Assembly: GCF_002409645.1 (NCBI RefSeq)
Contig: NZ_DHNR01000010.1
Coordinates: 1 to 64,000, forward strand
Reading direction: 5' to 3'
From: Acetobacter sp. UBA5411
GTDB taxonomy: Bacteria; Pseudomonadota; Alphaproteobacteria; Acetobacterales; Acetobacteraceae
Length of the DNA stretch: 64,000 nucleotides
Below are positions 24,423-34,061 of this stretch, in pieces (position 1 is the first letter of the stretch; every line of letters starts with the position of its first letter). The position numbers were made by a program, and so were the translations under genes. The notes below the pieces were generated by a model. That model did not search any database and was not told where the DNA came from. It was given only the letters and a program-made list of their open reading frames with translations.

Positions 24423-24876
24423 GGTCGGTTCCTGTCGATAAGCGCCGGGCTTTCAGAGACCGGCTGTTTCAGAGAAGCTGATGTTGAAGGGATGCCCACG
24501 CAAGACGCGGGTGGAACTTTATGCCGGAGATTGGCGCTGAGTGCAAAAAATGCCTCTCACCACATCTGTGGAAGATCGTCGGGCACAGGCAAGGGGCAGC
24601 TCAAGAGACGCTCTATCCCGTAAGAATAACGTGCCCAAATTCAGCGACGCGTTTTTTCACACCCAGACGACTGGTTTCTGGACCTGAGGGATCTGACTGC
24701 GACGCGCGCAGCAGGGAGGTGAAGTCATACGGAGCGCACAGGCTTTCTCAAGACACCAGTGAAGAGTCTCATTCCAGCGACGTCGGACATCATATCAGCA
24801 GCAGGGTCTGAAACAGGATTTCCCCACGCTTCAGACCCACACACAATGCTACTGCGTCTTCAAAATAGACAGAAAA
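24423..24876. other. Intergenic region without a recognised gene
   Basis: These 454 bases lie upstream of the DAHP synthase gene and downstream of the permease gene, both on the minus strand. They should hold the DAHP synthase promoter. I see no convincing coding frame, hairpin or repeat. No terminator for the permease operon could be identified. Confidence 0.6.
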
Positions 24877-26331
24877 TCAGGCCAGTTCCCTCAGCGCTTC
24901 AAAACGCAAGGGGTATCTGCTTTTCATATGGCTTGCGAGAACATAACCACAGGCGAACGTGACAATCACCAGAAAACCGATACCCCATGCAGCGACGCCA
25001 GCGTTATCCCCGCCGATCAGCGCAGGAAGATTTGCGATTGCAATCCATAGACACGCCAGCAGCCCCACAAGTCCCCCGACCGGCGCAATCAATGTGTGCC
25101 ATATATTGCCAAGTCCCTTGTTGCGAACGTTAAAGAACATCAGAACCGATATGCAGGTCAGCGACAGGATCGCCATGTAGCCCAGCGTTCCGGCCGTTGC
25201 TCCCCAAGCATAGATCTGCGTTACAGGATCAAGACCGAGTATCAGCAGGATGAGTAGTCCCACAAAGGACGTGCAGGACTGCACGAACGACGAAACATGC
25301 GGAGATGAGTGATCCGTATGCACGCTGGAAATTCCGGCAGGCAACACGCCATAGCGCGACATGATATACTGATACCGCACCACGACATTGTGCAGCGCAA
25401 GGATGCAGGCGAAAAGACTTGTGATCAGAAGGACATTGACGATGTCCTCACTCGCTCTCCCCATGTAGGACCGGATGAGCAGCAGATACATGTCGCCTGT
25501 ATGCTCATTGGCCATGGGAACAACAGAACTCACGCCAAAACCGGCAACTTCACACCACATCGAGATAACGTAGAAGATGCCCACCCCGAACACGGCCGTA
25601 TAGGTCGCTCGCGGAATGGTCACATCCGGATTTCGAGCCTCTTCCCGAAAGATCACGGTCGATTCAAAACCGATGAAGCAGTAGATGGCAAACATGATGC
25701 CAAGACCGGGCGAACCGGAAAGAGCGGCGTGAACCGTGAAAGGTTCCGTCGACAGGGAAGAGACACCCTTCGTCACCACGATCACAAGGTCAGCCAGCAG
25801 AACAACGCCCACTTCCAGAACAAGCGCGATCCCGAGAAAACGTGAACTCATCTCGATATGTCGGTAACCCAGAAAGCCCACGACCATCACCACAATGATG
25901 GAGAGTATCCACCACGGAATGGAAACGCCGAGTGCATTGTGTAGAAGTTCGCTGACTGTGTAGCCAATGTAGGCTTCCAGAGCGATCACGATAAAACTGT
26001 AGGACGCCGTCGCCATCGTCGCGGACGCAAGACCGACCTGTCGCCCCAGTCCCTTCTGGATATAGGCGTAAAACGCTCCCGCATTTGTCACGTAGCGCGA
26101 CATGAAGATGAAGCCAGCCGTGAACAGATACATGATGAGTGTAGCAATCGCGGCATCCAGTGGCGCAGCAATACCATTGCCCATGGCTATGATAAGCGGA
26201 CTGTTGGCCGCCATGACGGTAAGCGGCGCTGCTGCGGCCACCACCATCATGACAATGGACATGACGCCAAGATTACCCTGCAGATTGGATGATGGGCTGG
26301 CAGGCGGCGGCGATGCTGCGACATTTTTCAT
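24877..26331 (-). CDS. APC-superfamily amino acid/amine permease
   Basis: The 484-residue protein has about 12 hydrophobic segments and the APC-type first helix region (LGVMSIVMMVVAAAAPLTVMAA), with FVTNAGAFYAYIQKGLGR-like text after TM2 typical of the amino acid-polyamine-organocation group. It probably imports an amino acid or amine across the inner membrane. The frame is open from 26340, but AAAGG lies nine bases before the ATG at 26331, which is preferred. It is the third gene of a cassette with a kinase and a class III PLP enzyme, whose substrate it may supply (inference). Confidence 0.88.
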   Translation of the reverse strand: MKNVAASPPPASPSSNLQGNLGVMSIVMMVVAAAAPLTVMAANSPLIIAMGNGIAAPLDAAIATLIMYLFTAGFIFMSRYVTNAGAFYAYIQKGLGRQVGLASATMATASYSFIVIALEAYIGYTVSELLHNALGVSIPWWILSIIVVMVVGFLGYRHIEMSSRFLGIALVLEVGVVLLADLVIVVTKGVSSLSTEPFTVHAALSGSPGLGIMFAIYCFIGFESTVIFREEARNPDVTIPRATYTAVFGVGIFYVISMWCEVAGFGVSSVVPMANEHTGDMYLLLIRSYMGRASEDIVNVLLITSLFACILALHNVVVRYQYIMSRYGVLPAGISSVHTDHSSPHVSSFVQSCTSFVGLLILLILGLDPVTQIYAWGATAGTLGYMAILSLTCISVLMFFNVRNKGLGNIWHTLIAPVGGLVGLLACLWIAIANLPALIGGDNAGVAAWGIGFLVIVTFACGYVLASHMKSRYPLRFEALRELA

Positions 26332-26410
26332 CACGATCATCCTTTGAGAGACAGGAAGTGACGATTCCTGTTTTGATAACGAAACAAATTAGGTCAGAGA
26401 AAATCGGGAA

Positions 26411-27433
26411 TCAGGCTTCTTCGGTGACACGCGTCAGGCAGGACAGGAATGTGCCGTCAAGATAGCTCTGAGCCATGACCAGTGAGTCTTCGAGAAAGCC
26501 GGGTTCCAGCGCACGAGCTTCAGCAGAATGCTGATGGGTCGTGAACCATCCGACCATCAACAGACGTCTGAGCATCAACAGGGCGGGAATAATCTGGATG
26601 TCAGCCTCGGACAGAGGACGTATCTGGGTATATCCGCGCAACCAGGACGCGGTGATGGCGTCGATATCCTTGCTGCACTCCATGAACGTACAGGCGCAGG
26701 CAAATTCGTACATGTGCCAGCTAAAGCCACAATCATCGAAATCAATGATGCTGGTCTGATCCCCACAATGAAGGATATTGGTCAGCCTCATGTCGCCATG
26801 CAGCAGCCCCCAACGGTTGTCCGGACTGCCGTAACGCTCCAGTTCAGCGCGCACCCTGCGATCGGCCGCATCAAGCAACTGCGTCTGCTCAGCCGTCATG
26901 TTGCGGGTATGCCGCCAGCAGCCCCACATGGCATTTTCGCCGACAGCCACTTCAACATCCCACACAGGACGTTTCAGATTTTTGAGCGCGGCATGCCTGC
27001 TGGTATAATTGTGTAACTGCGCGGAGATACGGCCCAGTTCATGAAACTTGTCGGGCAGACCGTCTTCCGACGGCATGCCTCCGGGCTGATAGGCGAACAG
27101 CACGGCATGTTGCTGCTGCTCCCCCTCACCCGCATGAGCCAGCATGGCCCCATCCTGTGTTGGAATGATCGCTGGTGTATTCAGGATGTTATCAGCCCGA
27201 AGATGCTCGATGAAAGTGATTTCCGAAAGGATTTCATCCACGCTGCGATAATGAGGACGATGCAGCCTCAGGATAAAAACCTCACCCGTTGGCGTATCAA
27301 CCCTGTAGACGGCGTTTTCAGAAAAACTCAGCAGGGACCAGTTTGATTCCGGATCAATACCATAGAGAGGCAGGAAAGGAGCGACATTGTCCTGCCAATT
27401 CCATGAGGTCTGTTCCCAGGCGCGTGCGGTCAT
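26411..27433 (-). CDS. APH-fold small-molecule kinase (aminoglycoside phosphotransferase family)
   Basis: The 340-residue protein has the aminoglycoside/choline kinase fold: an N-lobe with YRVDTPTGEVFILRLHRP, the catalytic loop LLHGDMRLTNIL near residue 210 and the metal-binding IIDFDDCG. Family members include choline, homoserine and hydroxylysine kinases as well as antibiotic kinases, so antibiotic resistance should not be assumed. GGGAG eight bases before the ATG at 27433 supports this start; an earlier ATG at 27448 overlaps the stop of the upstream gene. The pairing with a class III aminotransferase-type enzyme points to phosphorylation of a hydroxy-amine followed by phosphate elimination (inference). 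Confidence 0.85.
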   Translation of the reverse strand: MTARAWEQTSWNWQDNVAPFLPLYGIDPESNWSLLSFSENAVYRVDTPTGEVFILRLHRPHYRSVDEILSEITFIEHLRADNILNTPAIIPTQDGAMLAHAGEGEQQQHAVLFAYQPGGMPSEDGLPDKFHELGRISAQLHNYTSRHAALKNLKRPVWDVEVAVGENAMWGCWRHTRNMTAEQTQLLDAADRRVRAELERYGSPDNRWGLLHGDMRLTNILHCGDQTSIIDFDDCGFSWHMYEFACACTFMECSKDIDAITASWLRGYTQIRPLSEADIQIIPALLMLRRLLMVGWFTTHQHSAEARALEPGFLEDSLVMAQSYLDGTFLSCLTRVTEEA

Positions 27434-27447
27434 GACGCATTCTCCCA

Positions 27448-28707
27448 TCAGAAAGGTGAACTGGCGGAAATGGCGTCTTCCAGCCTTTGCAGGATGTCAT
27501 CCACCTGCCCGGACTGGAGCAGCAGACCCGGTTTGAACTGGAGCACGCGCGGATCGAGCGTGGAGAAAATGGCCCACACGCCGCGCTTGTACAGCTCCCG
27601 CATGACAGGCTTCGCCCCTTCCGCCGTGGCGAATTCCAGACCGATGATCAGGCCCTCTTGTCGGATACCCACGAACCAGTCAGCATGACGGCTTCGGATA
27701 CCCGCCAAGCCTGCTGCGAACTGCGCAATGATCGCCTGCACATTGGCGACGGTTTCAGGACTTGTCGTCAGATCAAGAACGGCGTTCGCCACGTAACACC
27801 CGACTTCCGAACCGGAGAAGGTGGACATGTGCGCAAAGCCGTCCTGCTCCAGCCAGCCGCTGGCCTGCTTTGTCAGCAGCAGCGCACCGAAGGGGTAGAT
27901 GCCGCCACCCAGTCCCTTGGAGGTGACGAGAATGTCGGGACGCACATCCTGACGGGAAACGGCCCAGAGAGCGCCGGAACGCATCAGTCCGGTCTGGACT
28001 TCATCGGCGATGTAGAGCGTACCGGTCTCGTCGCACATACGGCGAATCTCGGCGAGATAACCGGGAGCCGGAAGAGGAAAACCGTAGGTCGCCGGGATGG
28101 TTTCCATAATGATAGCCGCTGCGGGTTCCGCTTTCAGCGCGGCCTGCATGGCGTCAAAATCATTGAACGGCACCTGCGCGAACTCTTCGGGGCGATCCGC
28201 AAGGAAAAGCTGGCTGAACCGTTCGTCGCCTGTCGCGACTGCGAGGCCGGTGTGTCCGTGATAGGCCTTGCGGATGGAGATGATGCGACGCCGTTTTGTG
28301 GCGTAACGGGCGCTCTTGATGGCCAGATCAATGGCCTCGCTGCCGCTGGTGGCATACGCGACCCGCTCGAACGGCTCTCCGGAAAGCTTGAGCAGCTTCA
28401 TCGCCAGCGCCGTCCGGGATGGAGACGGAAAATGATGATTACCGATATCAAAATACTGCAAGGCATCGGTCAGCGCCGCAATGAGATCGGGATTGCGGTG
28501 ACCGAGATTATAGGTGCCGCCATTGAGATGCACGTCGATCAGTTCGTGCCCGTCCACGTCGGTCAGCACGTAGCCTTCGCGCTTCCCGATCACGAGCGGC
28601 ACGTCCACACTCTGCCAGAACCGGGTCTTGTCGGGATTCCAGAATTCTTCCGACGCGGCGAGGATATCCGCCTTGCTCTCAAAACCGGCCAGATACGGAT
28701 TGGCCAT
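27448..28707 (-). CDS. Class III aminotransferase-family PLP enzyme (possible phospho-lyase)
   Basis: The 419 residues show the fold-type I class III pattern: GHRNPDLIAALTDALQYFDIG, the phosphate-binding TSGSEAIDLAIKSARYATKR, the aspartate in LYIADEVQTGLMRSG and the PLP lysine in VTSKGLGGGIYP near residue 262. Class III enzymes include omega-transaminases and the ethanolamine-phosphate and phosphohydroxylysine phospho-lyases. Sequence reading alone does not separate them. The kinase gene overlaps its stop. It is the first gene of the three-gene operon and is divergent from the AraC-type regulator. Confidence 0.88.
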   Translation of the reverse strand: MANPYLAGFESKADILAASEEFWNPDKTRFWQSVDVPLVIGKREGYVLTDVDGHELIDVHLNGGTYNLGHRNPDLIAALTDALQYFDIGNHHFPSPSRTALAMKLLKLSGEPFERVAYATSGSEAIDLAIKSARYATKRRRIISIRKAYHGHTGLAVATGDERFSQLFLADRPEEFAQVPFNDFDAMQAALKAEPAAAIIMETIPATYGFPLPAPGYLAEIRRMCDETGTLYIADEVQTGLMRSGALWAVSRQDVRPDILVTSKGLGGGIYPFGALLLTKQASGWLEQDGFAHMSTFSGSEVGCYVANAVLDLTTSPETVANVQAIIAQFAAGLAGIRSRHADWFVGIRQEGLIIGLEFATAEGAKPVMRELYKRGVWAIFSTLDPRVLQFKPGLLLQSGQVDDILQRLEDAISASSPF

Positions 28708-28950
28708 GACGTCTCTCCCACACTCTCACACATGGCCATCCGCGTGGTGGCCTCATGGAAACAGCGTAGGCATGCAAGGGAGAACGGATAATGACAGACG
28801 GGCACAATCTCATGACATCCGACAACGAATGCGTTGCGAAAAAGAAATGAATTGACAGAAGAGCCTTCGCTCTTTCACCCTGTCTTTTCTTGCGCGATCC
28901 GATGGTCGGACGGAGAAGTCCGACCTGCCATCATGGGAGATAGTGGCGGA

Positions 28951-30003
28951 ATGACACGTCTGCCAACTCAGGGACGTTCCGGTTCACCGGCCTCATCCAC
29001 GACGGTTCTGGCCTCCGTCGTTTATGGGCTGGATGCCTTTATTGCGCGTCTCGGGGCGCAACCCGTGGATGTGTTCAGCCGATGCGGCCTTGAAGGGCGG
29101 CTCAGCAGCACCCCGTCCGAGACTGTTTCTCTGGACGCTTACTGTCGCACGCTGGATTACGCAGCAAGCAAAACAGCAACGGCAAATTTTGGTTTATGGT
29201 TCGGCCACCAGTTCGCACCCCGCCGTCTGGGCATGCTGGGCTACGCTGCCCTCTCCTCTTCCATTCTGGGCGATGCGCTCGACAATCTGGCGACGTTCTT
29301 TCCGATCCATCAGGACAACAGCATCGTCACTCATTCCAGACAGGGTGAGACTGCCCGTCTGGATTATGATGTTGGCGACCCACTCCTTCACGACCATCGT
29401 CAGGATGCCGAGCTGACTCTCGCCGTATTGTGCAACATCATCAGGGATGCCTGCGGCCAGAACTGGACACCTGTAGCCGTGCATTTTCGCAACAAGGCAC
29501 CTTCCTGCACAAATGAGCATGAAAAGGTGTTTGGCTGTAAGGTTCTTTTCGGACAGGAGACTAACTCCATCCTGTTTCCATCAGCCAGCCTCGCCACACC
29601 GATGCCAGCCGCAGACGGGCTCCTGTTCAGCGCAATCAAGGATGGACTGCTCCAGATACAGGCGCACAAACAGTCACTTGAACAGGATTTTCTGTTGTAG
29701 GTCCGCAGCGTCATCCTTGATCTTCTGCCGCACGGTCATCCCTCCATCACACAGGTCGCAGAGCGACTTGGCTGTCCCTACTGGACCCTTCAGCGTCGTC
29801 TGGCCGCGAGTGGCTTCACGCACCGGCTTCTGGTGGAAGACGTGCGCCGTCAGCATGCGCTGAAATATCTGCGGAATGGCGAACATTCCGTGTCACAAAC
29901 AGCGTTTCTTCTGGGCTATAGCGAAGGCAGCGCTTTCACCCGGGCTTTTACCCGCTGGCATGGATGCTCCCCGCGAAGCTGGCAGGGCACTACCAGCGGT
30001 TGA
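28951..30003 (+). pseudogene. AraC-family regulator interrupted by an in-frame amber codon
   Basis: From the ATG at 28951 (GGGAGA ten bases upstream) the frame encodes an AraC-type ligand-binding N-terminal domain (ASVVYGLDAFIARLGAQP, then FGLWFGHQFAPRRLGMLGYA). It stops at TAG 29698-29700. The same frame then continues without shift to TGA at 30001-30003 and encodes a complete AraC-type double HTH: ITQVAERLGCPYWTLQRRLA, then QTAFLLGYSEGSAFTRAFTRW. The truncated product would have no DNA-binding domain. A CAG-to-TAG change in one glutamine codon is the simplest explanation. Readthrough, or a sequencing error, are alternatives. It is divergent from the PLP enzyme, kinase and permease operon, its likely target. 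Confidence 0.85.
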
Positions 30004-30185
30004 GCAGCTTTTTTTGGCGGTCGAGCATGGTGGAAAATATCTCTTTGCACACAGGGACTATTTTTCAAGAACTATGACAGATACCCTGCGCGCCGTGAGA
30101 TGCGTTCCTGCTCATGCGACCATTCCGTTCACTACAGACAGTCGCTCGACTCAAAAAATCAAAAACGCCCGTTCCTATAAAAAAC

Positions 30186-31676
30186 CTACCGCTCTCCATC
30201 GATATAACGAGCCCGAACATGCCGCAGATAGTCTTCGGCTCCCAACGGCTTCCCCGTCGCTTCGCTGATGATGTCCTGCGTCGAAGCGCTGCTGCCCCGT
30301 TCATGCACCGCAGCCCGAAGCCAGCCCAGAAGATTGCTGAATTCTCCACGCTGGATTTCATTCCCGATATCCGGAAGCGCTACCTTCGCGGAGGCAAACA
30401 ACTGCGCCGCCGTCAGCGCTCCCAGCGCGTAACAGGGGAAATAGCCCCACAACCCCAGCGGCCAGTGAATATCCTGCAAACATCCGCGCCGATCGTCAGG
30501 AACATCCAGCCCCAGCATATCCTTGATACGGGCATTGAACGCTTCGGGAAGATCCTTCAGCGCCAACCGCCCTTCGATCATGGCGACCTCAAGCTCGTAA
30601 CGGACGATGATGTGCGCCGGATAGGTGACTTCATCCGCATCCACCCGGATAAAGCCGGGACTGACCCGTGTCATGCGGCGATAAAGGTCATCCGGTTTCC
30701 ATGTTCCGAGCTCGCCAAATGCAGAAGCCATGATCGGCGCTGTAAATGTCGCAAAGGCGCGGGACCGGGTAACCTGCATTTCCATCAGCAGAGACTGGCT
30801 TTCATGCAGGGTCATTCCCCGCGCCCGTCCGACCGGCTGGCCCTGCCATTCCGCAGGCAATCCCTGTTCATAAAGCGCATGACCGGTTTCATGAATCACA
30901 CCGAGAAACGCTGGAAGGAAATCATCGGTCTCATAACGCGTGGTGATACGCACATCATCCGTCGCTCCACCACAGAACGGATGAGCGCTCACATCCAGAC
31001 GCCCGCGCATCATATCGAAACCAACCTGTCGCATCATGGACACGCCAAGTTTTTCCTGATCCGCAATTGAAAAAGGTGCTGATCCCACCGGAGAAATGTC
31101 TCCTGTGGATGCCTGCCGTTCAAGCACTTCCTGCAACAATGGCGGCAGATCGCGAGCAAGAGTATCAAAGATCGGCGTGATGGCTTGCTGCGTCATACCC
31201 GGATCAAAACCATCCAGCAGCGCGTCGTATGGTGAAATGGAGAGAGCCTCGCCGATCGCTGTTGCGCTTTCGCGTGTCAGATCGAGCACAGTCTGCAAAT
31301 AGGGCAGCAGACTTTTGAAATCGTTGTCGGCACGAGCCTTGCGCCAGACCATTTCCGCTTCCGATCCGGCTTTTGAAAGCGCTTCGACCAGATCGCCCGG
31401 CACGGCCACCGCACGGGCATGAATTCGTTTCATCTCGTTGAGATTGGCCTGTTTCCAGAAATCACCGTCCGCACTGGCATTACCAAGCCAGTCCGCCACT
31501 TCAGGCGCAGTCAGCATTTCATGCTGCAAGCCACCGAGAGTCGCCATAACCGTTGCACGACGGCCAGCAGCTCCTTCCGGCATTATCGTATCGCGATCCC
31601 ATGACAGAAGACCTCCCGCATCTTCCAGAGCGGAAAGACGTCCGAAAAGGCGATGCAGATGGTCGTACGCGTTCAT
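30186..31676 (-). CDS. Carboxypeptidase M32 (Taq-type metallocarboxypeptidase)
   Basis: M32 enzymes are cytoplasmic zinc carboxypeptidases of broad specificity. The zinc motif HETGH is in GVIHETGHALYEQGLP near residue 260, followed by the downstream glutamate region MTLHESQSLLMEM. Helical N-terminal text (LSALEDAGGLLSWDRDTIMP) is typical of the family. The frame opens at 31697, but GGAG lies six bases before the ATG at 31676, giving 496 residues, the usual length. It converges with the AraC-type gene. Confidence 0.93.
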   Translation of the reverse strand: MNAYDHLHRLFGRLSALEDAGGLLSWDRDTIMPEGAAGRRATVMATLGGLQHEMLTAPEVADWLGNASADGDFWKQANLNEMKRIHARAVAVPGDLVEALSKAGSEAEMVWRKARADNDFKSLLPYLQTVLDLTRESATAIGEALSISPYDALLDGFDPGMTQQAITPIFDTLARDLPPLLQEVLERQASTGDISPVGSAPFSIADQEKLGVSMMRQVGFDMMRGRLDVSAHPFCGGATDDVRITTRYETDDFLPAFLGVIHETGHALYEQGLPAEWQGQPVGRARGMTLHESQSLLMEMQVTRSRAFATFTAPIMASAFGELGTWKPDDLYRRMTRVSPGFIRVDADEVTYPAHIIVRYELEVAMIEGRLALKDLPEAFNARIKDMLGLDVPDDRRGCLQDIHWPLGLWGYFPCYALGALTAAQLFASAKVALPDIGNEIQRGEFSNLLGWLRAAVHERGSSASTQDIISEATGKPLGAEDYLRHVRARYIDGER

Positions 31677-31873
31677 GGAAAACTCCAGTTGAATCATTAC
31701 CGCAAGACTATCACGAACTCTCCGCTCTGTGACCGCGAGGAACTCAAACGATTTTCAGCCCTGAGAAAAATCCCACTATGAGGTCGAAAACTTCTCCTTT
31801 ATTAACACCCGATTAACGAACGGTTACAGCTTACCCTTCCCTGTTTTCATTACGTGGAACGTCCTAACGCACG

Positions 31874-32530
31874 ATGCGGATAACGAACATTACAGAAAGG
31901 TTTACCTTCCTGAAGACATGGAGCCGGAACTGCCCCACCGGCTGGAGCCTGCTGATCGCCATTGTCGCAGGCCTGTGTTCAGGCCTCAGTTCGGGATACA
32001 TGTTTTTCAGACTGGATCACGCCCATGCCACAGAGGCACTGGCTTACAAGGATGCCCAGATCGCCATTCTGACAGCCCAGAAACAGGCTGTGGAAGCACG
32101 GGCGAAAGCAGACCAGATCAAAGCGGATGCAGTGTGGCGCGACATTTCTGATGAGGCGCGTATCTGCCTGCAGAGTGATTTTGTGAACCTCAGAAACGAC
32201 TTTGAGATCATCACGCTCGCGGGCGATGCGGAAGCGACCTTCATGGCCGACCTGACACAGGGCGTCCTGGAAGGGATCGACCGGAAAGTCCAGCGCTCAC
32301 AGATATTTTCCGCACGAGGGATTGGAGAATATTACGTCTACAACAAGGATTCCCGGATTGCTTCCAGCATCGCCGCGACACTGAGCCACTGCGGTTTCCC
32401 TGCCCGCACCATGTCCGCACCGATTACGGCGGCAGGCATCGTCGGACCTCTTCCGACCGGCTTTGATACATCCAACGCGGTACAGCTTTTCATCAACACA
32501 CGCAAAAAGCCGCACTTCAGCTACGACTGA
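31874..32530 (+). CDS. Membrane-anchored protein of unknown function
   Basis: The 218-residue protein has one hydrophobic segment at about 23-45 (SLLIAIVAGLCSGLSSGYMF). A charged helical stretch at about 55-90, likely a short coiled coil (LTAQKQAVEARAKADQIKAD), and a soluble C-terminal domain follow. Two cysteines at about 98 and 174 are in the soluble part and could form a disulfide if it is periplasmic. No family is recognised. Neighbours are M32 carboxypeptidase (divergent) and AlkB (convergent), which give no functional hint. Confidence 0.7.
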   Translation: MRITNITERFTFLKTWSRNCPTGWSLLIAIVAGLCSGLSSGYMFFRLDHAHATEALAYKDAQIAILTAQKQAVEARAKADQIKADAVWRDISDEARICLQSDFVNLRNDFEIITLAGDAEATFMADLTQGVLEGIDRKVQRSQIFSARGIGEYYVYNKDSRIASSIAATLSHCGFPARTMSAPITAAGIVGPLPTGFDTSNAVQLFINTRKKPHFSYD

Positions 32531-32559
32531 AGAAGGCGTTCGTGTTCAGTCGATAAGGT

Positions 32560-33243
32560 TCAGGAGCGCCGTGTGACCTGACGGAATGTCATATTGAGAC
32601 GGCACTCGCCCGTCAGGGGATGCGAGGACACCGCCAGTGGAGCGACGCCGTGGAACATCATCCGTGATGGGCCGCCCCACACCACGACATCGCCATGTGA
32701 CAACCGAAACCGGCGCACGGGAGCAGTCCGATCAAGACCGCCCCACAGAAATGTCGCCGCCACTCCAAGAGAGACTGAGACAATCGGCATCTCGGCGTCC
32801 TCCTCATCCTTGTCCTGATGCAGGGAGAGACGCGTTCCGGGACGATACAGATTGAGCAGACCCGCCTGCAACGGAGGATGGGGAAAACCCGCGGCTTCCG
32901 TCGCTTCTTCCACCAGTGACCGGAACACATCAGGCATGACAGGCCATGGCTGACCATTTTCCGGCTGGACAAGCGTGTAGTGATAACCAGATCGATCCGA
33001 GACCCAGCCATAATCGCCAAAGGAGGTCATCGCGACGGACATGCGGTGACCACCGGGCGTGACAAGATGTCTGAACGGGGCCTGCCGGACGATATGACGA
33101 GCCGCCTCCAGAAGGGCGGGCGCCCGGGAAAGCGCCATGCCGGGGAAAATAAAAGCGCCCGTATCCAGCTGGATACGCTCTCGCGCACCACTGCCCTGCC
33201 CAGCCTCGGTTACGTTGAGAAAGTCGAAAAGATCCCCGGTCAC
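32560..33243 (-). CDS. alkB: DNA oxidative demethylase AlkB
   Basis: AlkB is the Fe(II)/2-oxoglutarate dioxygenase that reverses 1-methyladenine and 3-methylcytosine damage. The iron-binding HxD is in LSLHQDKDE near residue 142 and the distal His in MMFHGVAPL near 196. The 2-oxoglutarate arginine region is CRLNMTFRQV at the end. The start is a GTG with AGGAG nine bases upstream. The 227-residue length is normal. No ada gene is next to it. Confidence 0.93.
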   Translation of the reverse strand: MTGDLFDFLNVTEAGQGSGARERIQLDTGAFIFPGMALSRAPALLEAARHIVRQAPFRHLVTPGGHRMSVAMTSFGDYGWVSDRSGYHYTLVQPENGQPWPVMPDVFRSLVEEATEAAGFPHPPLQAGLLNLYRPGTRLSLHQDKDEEDAEMPIVSVSLGVAATFLWGGLDRTAPVRRFRLSHGDVVVWGGPSRMMFHGVAPLAVSSHPLTGECRLNMTFRQVTRRS

Positions 33244-33409
33244 TGGCCTTTCTCCTGTCTCATTATCCGTTCCCTCGCTGATAGCACGTCTGCCCGTGAT
33301 CTATTGCGGTTGTAAGATGGTGGAGGGTAATTGTAGACTGATAGAAATGACCCTGATGATGGGCTGCCCGGCCGCGCGCCCGCAACCCAGCCCTGAGAGA
33401 TCTGTATTC

Positions 33410-33829
33410 ATGCGTGTTCTTCCCAGACTCACCGGCTTTTTCCCAACGGCAGGCCTTCTTCTTCTGCTGCTGACGGCCACCAGCGTGTCCCTGTCCGGAC
33501 AGGCGATGGCGCAGCAGAGTGACGCCTTGTCCGGTGCTGAAATGATGTCCGGTGACCCGACACGGGAAGACTCCGGCGCAGGCGTACCGACCGGTCGTCA
33601 TGAAAACCTGCACGTCAAAGGACGCAGAAAGCTGCCGCCAGGATATCAGGATGCGCCGTCGATGGACATGCTCCATGGCCCTGACCCTGAGCACGCCCAG
33701 CATGTGACACGCGATGCGGTCACTGGCGCTGATCTGTCGAGATTTGGTTCCGCCTATCAGGATTCGGGACCGACAGGTTCGGGCAGCCTCGGCGATTCCA
33801 CGGGTAACGGCTGGGTCGCGCCCCGCTGA
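33410..33829 (+). CDS. Small exported protein of unknown function
   Basis: The 139-residue product has a classical signal peptide (basic start, long Leu-rich core, cleavage near AMAQQ at about residue 35). The mature part is a hydrophilic, Gly/Asp/Ser-rich chain with no predicted fold that I can name. GAGAGA nine bases before the ATG at 33410 decides the start. The frame is open further upstream to 33137, but that part is antisense to alkB and is rejected. The function is unknown. Confidence 0.7.
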   Translation: MRVLPRLTGFFPTAGLLLLLLTATSVSLSGQAMAQQSDALSGAEMMSGDPTREDSGAGVPTGRHENLHVKGRRKLPPGYQDAPSMDMLHGPDPEHAQHVTRDAVTGADLSRFGSAYQDSGPTGSGSLGDSTGNGWVAPR

Positions 33830-34061
33830 CGGACTGTGCCGGGAGCAATACCCGTTTCTTCTGGGAGCCATGTGACGGCCCGGTCGGTCAGACGATTGGG
33901 CCGTGATCGTACAGACACGCCCCAACGCCGACGTACACTCTGCTCAAACTGTTTTTTTGAAAAATTGTGACCGGCATTGCGAGCGAAAGCCTGATGACGG
34001 CGTTATGGCGTATGTCAGGCCACGATAACGATGGCCGCAGCTTCAGGTGATCTAAATTCTC

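Noticed and set aside
26411..27433. Reading the APH-fold gene as an antibiotic resistance gene
   Set aside because: Its operon partners are a PLP enzyme and a permease, which fits catabolism; the fold alone does not show resistance.
27487..28791. Long plus-strand frame of 434 residues opposite the class III PLP enzyme
   Set aside because: It is an antisense shadow of a gene with clear motifs. The predicted protein is Arg/His/Gly-rich with no recognisable fold.
33137..33409. Upstream extension of the small exported protein
   Set aside because: It is antisense to alkB, and the signal peptide and ribosome site begin at 33410.
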